11,666 bases of DNA from Actinomycetota bacterium (GTDB taxonomy: Bacteria > Actinomycetota > Actinomycetes > Nanopelagicales > Nanopelagicaceae), in NCBI GenBank assembly GCA_009704445.1, contig WLED01000030.1, positions 1 to 11,666 of the forward strand, given 5' to 3'. The position numbers and the translations under genes are program-made. Positions 7,661 to 11,666 of this stretch are shown in pieces. Every line of letters starts with the position of its first letter. Position 1 is the stretch's first letter. The notes beneath the pieces were generated by a model. That model was not told where the DNA came from and did not search any database. It saw only the letters and a program-made list of their open reading frames with translations.

Positions 7661-8817
7661 GTCAGATATCTGCGCGTCAAAACCTATACAGCAAGAATCG
7701 CCGCTCACTTTTCCATGGCTTTGACCCCGTGCTCTCAATTGTTGTCGGACTTCTTTTATTTTTAGGGACTTTATTAGTCTGGGCTGCAACTCGTGATTGG
7801 TATGCGCGCAGTGGACTAGATCCGCAGTACTACTTAAAGCGCCATATTTTTAACATTTTAATCGGCGCCGTACTTGCATATGGAGTTACGGTTATTGATT
7901 ATCGATTACTCCGCGCCTATACCCCTATCTTGTGGGGTGCTGCGGTCTTAGGTTTATTAATCGTATTGATTCCAGGATTAGGTTATGAAAAAAACGGTGC
8001 AAGAGCTTGGATCGCACTTCCGGGTGGCTTTCAAATCCAACCAGCAGAGTTAGCAAAAGTTGGAATTATTATTGGAATGGCGATGATTTTGTCAGAGCGT
8101 TCCCATGACAGTGATAAACCATCTAATAAAAATGTTTTGCAATCACTTGGCGTTGCAGCGCTTCCAGTTCTGTTGATAGTTCTTCAGCCTGACATGGGAA
8201 CAATTCTGATCATTGCCGCTTCAGTAGTCACAATGATTGCCGTATCTGGAGCATCAAGTAAATGGGTTGTTGGACTTCTTCTTCTTGCTGTAAGCGGGGG
8301 ATTCATTGCAGTCCAGGCTGGAATAGTTAGTGAGTATCAAGTTAAGAGATTACAGACATTTGTAGATCCCAATGCAGATACGCAAGGCTCTGGCTATCAA
8401 CTTCGCCAAGCAAGAATTACTGTGGGTTCAGGCGGACTCCTTGGAACAGGTTTATTTAATGGTCCACAAACAAGCGGGCGATTTGTACCCGAACAACAGA
8501 CCGACTTTATTTTTACGGTAGCAGGGGAGCAGTTAGGCTTTGTAGGTAGTGGAAGTATTTTGATTTTGTACTTGATTTTATTGATGCGTGCTTTTTCAAT
8601 TGCACGAAGAACAAATGATCCTTTTGGTCGGTTGGTGTGTACCGGCGTAATCGCATGGTTTGCTTTTCAAATGTTTGAAAATATAGGTATGACCTTAGGA
8701 ATGATGCCAATGACCGGGGTACCTCTACCCTTTATTTCTTATGGTGGATCCTCAATGTTTGCCACCTTGATTGGATTTGGCTTACTGCAGAATGTTCACG
8801 CTCGTTTGCGCGGGTAA
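7657..8817 (+). CDS. rodA: Peptidoglycan glycosyltransferase RodA (SEDS family)
   Basis: RodA is a polytopic SEDS glycosyltransferase that polymerises lipid II and works with PBP2. The 386-residue length and about ten membrane helices are normal. Conserved SEDS features are present: ARAWIALPGGFQIQPAELAK with Glu131, the LQPDMGT motif with Asp179, and VPEQQTDFIFTVAGEQLGF with Asp283, the position of the catalytic Asp in the large extracytoplasmic loop (Asp262 in E. coli). The C-terminal GMMPMTGVPLPFISYGGSS is the family signature. FtsW is the main alternative, but adjacency and overlap with mrdA support RodA. The ATG overlaps the mrdA stop, with a good purine-rich site (GGGAGAGG, 7645-7652) upstream. 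It ends the elongasome operon; no obvious intrinsic terminator follows. Confidence 0.95.
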   Translation: MSQISARQNLYSKNRRSLFHGFDPVLSIVVGLLLFLGTLLVWAATRDWYARSGLDPQYYLKRHIFNILIGAVLAYGVTVIDYRLLRAYTPILWGAAVLGLLIVLIPGLGYEKNGARAWIALPGGFQIQPAELAKVGIIIGMAMILSERSHDSDKPSNKNVLQSLGVAALPVLLIVLQPDMGTILIIAASVVTMIAVSGASSKWVVGLLLLAVSGGFIAVQAGIVSEYQVKRLQTFVDPNADTQGSGYQLRQARITVGSGGLLGTGLFNGPQTSGRFVPEQQTDFIFTVAGEQLGFVGSGSILILYLILLMRAFSIARRTNDPFGRLVCTGVIAWFAFQMFENIGMTLGMMPMTGVPLPFISYGGSSMFATLIGFGLLQNVHARLRG

Positions 8818-8818
8818 A

Positions 8819-8847
8819 TTGGTAAAAAGAGCTGGTTCTGTCATACT
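8819..8847 (+). promoter_or_regulatory. Candidate promoter of rne
   Basis: TTGGTA (8819-8824) and CATACT (8842-8847) are separated by 17 bp, and each matches the sigma-70-type consensus at 4 of 6 positions. It lies immediately after the rodA stop. Transcription would begin near 8854 and give a leader of about 120 bases before the rne ATG. The prediction rests on motif and spacing only. Confidence 0.4.
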
Positions 8848-8974
8848 TAATCCACTAGTTCAGCGCGGCGCGCGATCACTCGCGACACACGCCTAGCGCG
8901 AACGGTACGGAAAACCCACAAGGATTTTTTAAGAATACAAGTAGCGTCAATTGGCGCATAGAGGATTTGGTGAC
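8848..8974 (+). promoter_or_regulatory. GC-rich structured 5' leader of rne
   Basis: This non-coding stretch contains an abrupt GC-rich island (8863-8909) made of repeated GCG/CGC units in an otherwise AT-leaning region. One clear hairpin is CGCGA (8871-8875) with TCGCG (8880-8884) around a 4-base loop. CGCGC (8869-8873) could instead pair with GCGCG (8896-8900), so alternative folds are possible. A T6 run follows at 8925-8930 but has no adjacent stem. No open reading frame of note is seen. RNase E is known to autoregulate through a structured 5' UTR in E. coli; a similar role here is inference. Confidence 0.4.
8960..8965 (+). promoter_or_regulatory. Ribosome-binding site deciding the rne start
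   Basis: AGAGGA lies 9 bases before the ATG at 8975. The alternative in-frame TTG at 8951 has no comparable site upstream and would add only eight residues of no family resemblance, so the ATG is preferred. Confidence 0.65.
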
Positions 8975-11197
8975 ATGGCTATTGAGCCTAAGACACCGCG
9001 CAAGCGTGCGGTTAAAAAAGTTAGTTCAAAAGAAGTTTCTGCTGCACCCGTTGGTGATGCTGAAGAAGTTAAGAAAACAACTCGTAAGAAATCAGTACCC
9101 GTACCAGTTTTTCAAGCGGCACCGATTAAACCTGCTGCAGCAAGTAAAGCTCGCAAAAAAACTGATGATGCTGAGAGTAATTCCGAATCTTCTAAGAAAG
9201 AGAGCGTCACAAATAAAGCTGTAGCCGCTCACGATGACAGTGAAGACCGTGGAAATCGCAACAAGCGACGTCGCCGCGGTGGACGTGGTCGTCGCAAGCC
9301 AGGTTCAACAGATGGTGCGAACCTAGAGAAATCTGATGAAGCTTTGTCAGATGATAATTCTGAAGATGAAACATCTGAAGGCGGTACACATCGCCGTCGC
9401 CGTCGCCGCCGGGCAACCGGTGATGATGTTGTTGCAGGCGAAACCGTTGAAGAAGATGGCGTAATCACAGTTGTTAAGGTTCGCGAGAAGCGCGAACGTG
9501 TAGAGCGTCCAGCTAGAACTGAACGCCATGATCGCAATCGAAATCGTCGTGATCGCAACGATCGCGGTGACCGTGGTGGTCGCAGTGAATATCGAGAGCC
9601 ATATCGCAAGCGTCCAACGATTATTACAGATGGTGATTTCTTAGCTCGACGCGAAAACGTTGATCGTGAAATGTTAGTTCGCCAGATTGCAGATCGTACT
9701 CAGATCGCCGTAATCGAAGATGGCGTCATGGTTGAGCACTATGTCAACAGAAATAGCAACGTTTCATACGTTGGTAACGTCTATCTTGGACGCGTTCAAA
9801 ACGTTCTTCCCTCAATGGAAGCAGCATTCGTAGATATCGGTAAGGGCCGTAACGCAGTTCTCTATGCAGGTGAAGTAAATTGGGATGCAGCAGGAATTTC
9901 TGAATCTGCGCCACGTAAAATTGAAACAGTTTTGAAAACTGGTCAGCCAGTTTTAGTTCAGGTTACAAAAGATCCGATTGGACAAAAGGGTGCTCGTTTA
10001 ACGAGCCAGATTTCACTTCCTGGTCGCTACGTTGTTTATGTTCCAGGTGGTGGAATGTCTGGAATATCAAAGCGTTTGCCGGAAGAAGAACGCTCACGAT
10101 TAAAGTCAATTTTAAAGAATTTGATTCCTGAAGAGGCTGGCGTCATTGTGCGAACTGCTGCCGAAGGGGTCAGTGAAGAGGATTTAACGAGTGATGTTGC
10201 TCGATTGAAAGCTCAATGGGAAGACATCAACGCCAAGAGTCAGAATCCAAACTTTCATCCACCTGCCGCCCTGTATCAAGAACCAGATCTTGCAGTGCGC
10301 GTAATTCGAGATATTTTCAATGAAGATTTCCGGAAGCTAACTGTCCAAGGATCAACTGCTTGGGATGAAGTTACAAACTATTTAGGATTTATCGCTCCTG
10401 AGTTGACTACAAAGATTGAAAAATACACAGGCACTGGAGATCTCTTTGCAGACTTTAGAGTCGAAGAACAGCTTGCAAAAGCCTTTGATCGAAAGGTCTA
10501 CCTACCTTCTGGTGGTTCATTAGTTATCGACCGAACTGAGGCAATGATCGTTATCGATGTAAACACCGGTAAATTCATTGGTAAGGGTGGAAACCTTGAA
10601 GAGACTGTAACCAAAAACAACTTGGAAGCAGCAGAGGAAATTGCTCGCCAACTTCGCCTTCGCGACTTAGGTGGAATCGTTGTTATCGACTTCATCGATA
10701 TGATTTTGGAATCAAACCGTGAAGCAGTTCTTCGTCGACTCGTCGAATGTCTTGGTAGAGATCGCACCAAGCACCAAGTGGCAGAAGTAACTTCACTAGG
10801 TCTTGTTCAAATGACACGTAAACGTGTGGGTCAAGGATTAATCGAAGCATTCTCAACGACATGCGATTCATGTAATGGACGTGGAATTCATATTCATATG
10901 GAGCCTGTAAAGATGAAGGCCCCTATGCCTCAACTCGATACGCCATCATCTCGTCATGAAGATGCAGATGAAGCAGATGCAACTGCTCACGAATATCACG
11001 AGAGTTTGAATCAATCTGAGACAAAGCAATCTTCACGATCTGTCGATGAGTCAGATTTACGCAATTCAAAAGATTCACAGGATGAAGAAAATCAATCCCG
11101 TGATTCGGCCAATACAGATAGCGACACCAACGCCAATGCAGCCCCCAAAGGTCGCAAGCGTCGCCGCGCATCCTCATCGGGGATTATCACCGCTTAA
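8975..11197 (+). CDS. rne: Ribonuclease E/G with Arg-rich N-terminal extension
   Basis: RNase E/G is the single-strand endoribonuclease that starts mRNA decay and processes rRNA and tRNA precursors. From the ATG at 8975 the protein has 740 residues. Residues 1-214 are low complexity, alternating acidic patches with Arg-rich ones (NKRRRRGGRGRRK at 96-108, seven Arg at 140-146, RN/RD/RG repeats at 185-213). The core begins near residue 228, with the S1 domain following (GNVYLGRVQNVLPSMEAAFV). The DNase I-like catalytic part has IVIDVNTGKF (Asp528) and GGIVVIDFIDM (Asp572), matching E. coli Asp303 and Asp346 in motif and spacing. The zinc-link motif CDSC is at 630-633. A Ser/Asp-rich acidic tail (about 650-740) ends in a basic GRKRRRASS patch. 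A central catalytic core flanked by disordered arms is the usual actinobacterial layout. The neighbouring genes rplU-rpmA-obg, common after rne, are absent. Confidence 0.95.
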   Translation: MAIEPKTPRKRAVKKVSSKEVSAAPVGDAEEVKKTTRKKSVPVPVFQAAPIKPAAASKARKKTDDAESNSESSKKESVTNKAVAAHDDSEDRGNRNKRRRRGGRGRRKPGSTDGANLEKSDEALSDDNSEDETSEGGTHRRRRRRRATGDDVVAGETVEEDGVITVVKVREKRERVERPARTERHDRNRNRRDRNDRGDRGGRSEYREPYRKRPTIITDGDFLARRENVDREMLVRQIADRTQIAVIEDGVMVEHYVNRNSNVSYVGNVYLGRVQNVLPSMEAAFVDIGKGRNAVLYAGEVNWDAAGISESAPRKIETVLKTGQPVLVQVTKDPIGQKGARLTSQISLPGRYVVYVPGGGMSGISKRLPEEERSRLKSILKNLIPEEAGVIVRTAAEGVSEEDLTSDVARLKAQWEDINAKSQNPNFHPPAALYQEPDLAVRVIRDIFNEDFRKLTVQGSTAWDEVTNYLGFIAPELTTKIEKYTGTGDLFADFRVEEQLAKAFDRKVYLPSGGSLVIDRTEAMIVIDVNTGKFIGKGGNLEETVTKNNLEAAEEIARQLRLRDLGGIVVIDFIDMILESNREAVLRRLVECLGRDRTKHQVAEVTSLGLVQMTRKRVGQGLIEAFSTTCDSCNGRGIHIHMEPVKMKAPMPQLDTPSSRHEDADEADATAHEYHESLNQSETKQSSRSVDESDLRNSKDSQDEENQSRDSANTDSDTNANAAPKGRKRRRASSSGIITA

Positions 11198-11204
11198 AAC
11201 CTAG

Positions 11205-11233
11205 CCCGATTTGAGCCCATGCGCTCAAATGGG
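11205..11233 (+). terminator. Strong dyad after rne: possible terminator or operator
   Basis: ATTTGAGC (11209-11216) pairs perfectly with GCTCAAAT (11223-11230) around a 6-base loop. CCC (11205-11207) can add three pairs with GGG (11231-11233) past one bulged G. It begins 8 bases after the rne stop, where an intrinsic terminator would sit, but no T-run follows. Termination would therefore have to be of the U-less type sometimes proposed in Actinobacteria, or the dyad may act as a DNA operator or mRNA 3'-end stabiliser. Confidence 0.5.
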
Positions 11234-11239
11234 TACCCT
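11211..11239 (+). promoter_or_regulatory. Candidate promoter of rpsT-lepA
   Basis: TTGAGC (11211-11216) and TACCCT (11234-11239) are 17 bp apart; the -35 has 4 matches to consensus and the -10 keeps the TANNNT frame used in Actinobacteria. An overlapping alternative -10 is TAGGCT (11240-11245), with no good -35 at normal spacing. Either would give a leader of roughly 30-40 bases. The -35 lies inside the dyad described at 11205-11233. Confidence 0.45.
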
Positions 11240-11270
11240 TAGGCTTCATTCAGGAGCACCTCTAACGTTC

Positions 11271-11277
11271 GGAGAAG
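11271..11277 (+). promoter_or_regulatory. Ribosome-binding site of rpsT
   Basis: GGAGAAG lies 6 bases before the GTG start at 11284 (9 bases from its GGAG core), and supports that non-ATG start. Confidence 0.65.
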
Positions 11278-11283
11278 TACGCA

Positions 11284-11553
11284 GTGGCAAATATCAAGTC
11301 TCAGATCAAGCGCATCAAGACAAACGAGAAGGCACGCCTTCGTAATAAGTCTGTGAGCTCATCTATTAAGACGGCTGCTCGCAAGTTCCGCGACGCATTA
11401 ACTTCTGGTGATTCCAAGGCAATCACAACAGAACTTCGCGCTGCATCTAAATCTCTTGATGTTGCAGTTCAAAAGGGAGTTCTTCATAAGAACTCTGCTG
11501 CAAATAAAAAGTCTTCAATGGCTAAGGCAGCTGCCAAAGCCGGCGCACGTTAA
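11284..11553 (+). CDS. rpsT: 30S ribosomal protein S20
   Basis: S20 binds 16S rRNA early in 30S assembly. The 89-residue, strongly basic, helical protein starts MANIKSQIKRIKTNEKARLR, the classic S20 N-terminus, and continues with NKSVSSSIKTAARKFRDAL and a C-terminal VLHKNSAANKKSSMAKAA, also characteristic. The start codon is GTG, positioned by both the Shine-Dalgarno and the conserved N-terminus. GTG or other weak starts on rpsT are known in other bacteria (E. coli uses TTG) and take part in autogenous control there; that link is only suggestive here. rpsT next to lepA is common in Actinobacteria, but rne directly upstream is not the usual neighbour. Confidence 0.97.
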   Translation: MANIKSQIKRIKTNEKARLRNKSVSSSIKTAARKFRDALTSGDSKAITTELRAASKSLDVAVQKGVLHKNSAANKKSSMAKAAAKAGAR

Positions 11554-11585
11554 TTCACTTCTCTTTATAAAGCGAGGCTAGGTTC

Positions 11586-11666
11586 ATGCCTGCAATTTCA
11601 CTTGCTAAGGCTCCGCAACCAGCATCTACAAATCCGGCGCAGATTCGTAACTTCTGCATCATTGCC
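11586..11666 (+). CDS. lepA: Elongation factor 4 (LepA), N-terminal fragment at the window edge
   Basis: LepA/EF4 is a ribosome-associated translational GTPase. Only 27 codons are in the window, reading MPAISLAKAPQPAST and then NPAQIRNFCIIA. The IRNFCIIA stretch directly precedes the G1 motif (AHIDHGKST) in LepA proteins, and the Pro/Ala-rich leader resembles other actinobacterial copies. The frame is open to the last base. The ATG at 11586 has GAGG (11574-11577) 8 bases upstream. The 32-bp gap after rpsT contains TATAAA (11566-11571), a possible weak promoter element, but co-transcription with rpsT is more likely. The position after rpsT supports the call. Confidence 0.92.
   Translation, partial: MPAISLAKAPQPASTNPAQIRNFCIIA

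Noticed and set aside
8944..8957. Near-palindrome GCGTCAATTGGCGC just before rne
   Set aside because: One mismatch in 14 bases with no loop can occur by chance, and there is no second copy in the window to suggest an operator.
8951..8974. TTG at 8951 as the rne start
   Set aside because: It is in frame but has no Shine-Dalgarno, while the ATG at 8975 has AGAGGA at good spacing; the extra eight residues show no family match.
9392..9412. CGC/CGT tandem tract as a possible DNA repeat or CRISPR-like element
   Set aside because: It is in frame and encodes seven Arg in the RNase E arm; there are no spacers or repeated units elsewhere.
9229..9609. Long minus-strand open frame rich in Arg/Ser opposite the start of rne
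   Set aside because: It mirrors the biased CGN-rich codons of the Arg-rich arm of RNase E. It has no ribosome-binding site, domain or plausible composition, so it is a shadow frame.
11566..11584. TATAAA and TAGGTT upstream of lepA as a promoter
   Set aside because: No -35 at normal spacing is seen, and TAGGTT is too close to the ATG. Co-transcription from rpsT explains expression more simply.
1..11666. A hidden novel system (defence island, mobile element, small-RNA locus, biosynthetic cluster)
   Set aside because: Both strands were read. Nearly all bases belong to recognised core genes, gaps over 90 bp occur only before rne, and no inverted terminal repeats, integrase, att sites, tRNA or repeat arrays are visible.

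Overview
The window looks like a chromosomal housekeeping segment from a streamlined, moderately AT-leaning actinobacterium. The gene order valS-folC-DUF4233-ndk-mreB-mreC-mreD-mrdA-rodA-(...)-rne is an actinobacterial signature, and the small DUF4233 membrane protein between folC and ndk is found in that phylum. Very short gaps, several 4-bp start/stop overlaps and a base composition well below that of Streptomyces (judged by eye, not computed) fit a planktonic, genome-reduced group such as the freshwater acI lineage (Nanopelagicales). That assignment is inference. All recognised genes are on the + strand.

Layout: (1) 3-926, 3' part of valS (valyl-tRNA synthetase), then folC (923-2269) and a DUF4233 membrane protein (2266-2604), all joined by overlaps. 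(2) 2614-3036, ndk, which has a -10 box placed for a leaderless transcript. (3) 3070-8817, a complete elongasome operon: mreB, mreC, mreD, mrdA (PBP2) and rodA, with gaps of 12 and 5 bp and two ATGA overlaps. (4) 8818-8974, a non-coding leader with a candidate promoter and a GC-rich, hairpin-forming stretch. (5) 8975-11197, rne, an RNase E/G with a long Arg-rich/acidic N-terminal extension and an acidic C-terminal tail. (6) 11198-11283, a short gap with a strong dyad overlapping a candidate promoter. (7) 11284-11553, rpsT (ribosomal protein S20), and 11586-end, the first codons of lepA (EF4).

How the genes work together: MreB filaments and the MreC/MreD/RodA/PBP2 membrane complex make lateral-wall peptidoglycan. 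RodA polymerises lipid II and PBP2 crosslinks it. The upstream genes supply charged tRNA, polyglutamylated folates and balanced NTPs. The downstream genes handle RNA decay and translation. The two joints flanking rne (rodA/rne and rne/rpsT) each lack genes that sit there in larger actinobacterial genomes, so the window appears to record two collapses of an ancestral cluster.

I see no mobile element, CRISPR array, tRNA or rRNA gene, prophage, toxin-antitoxin pair or defence system. No exotic new system is apparent. The points worth a second look are regulatory (leaderless ndk, the rne leader, the dyad/promoter before rpsT), architectural (RNase E disordered arms, PBP2 cysteine pairs, DUF4233) and syntenic.
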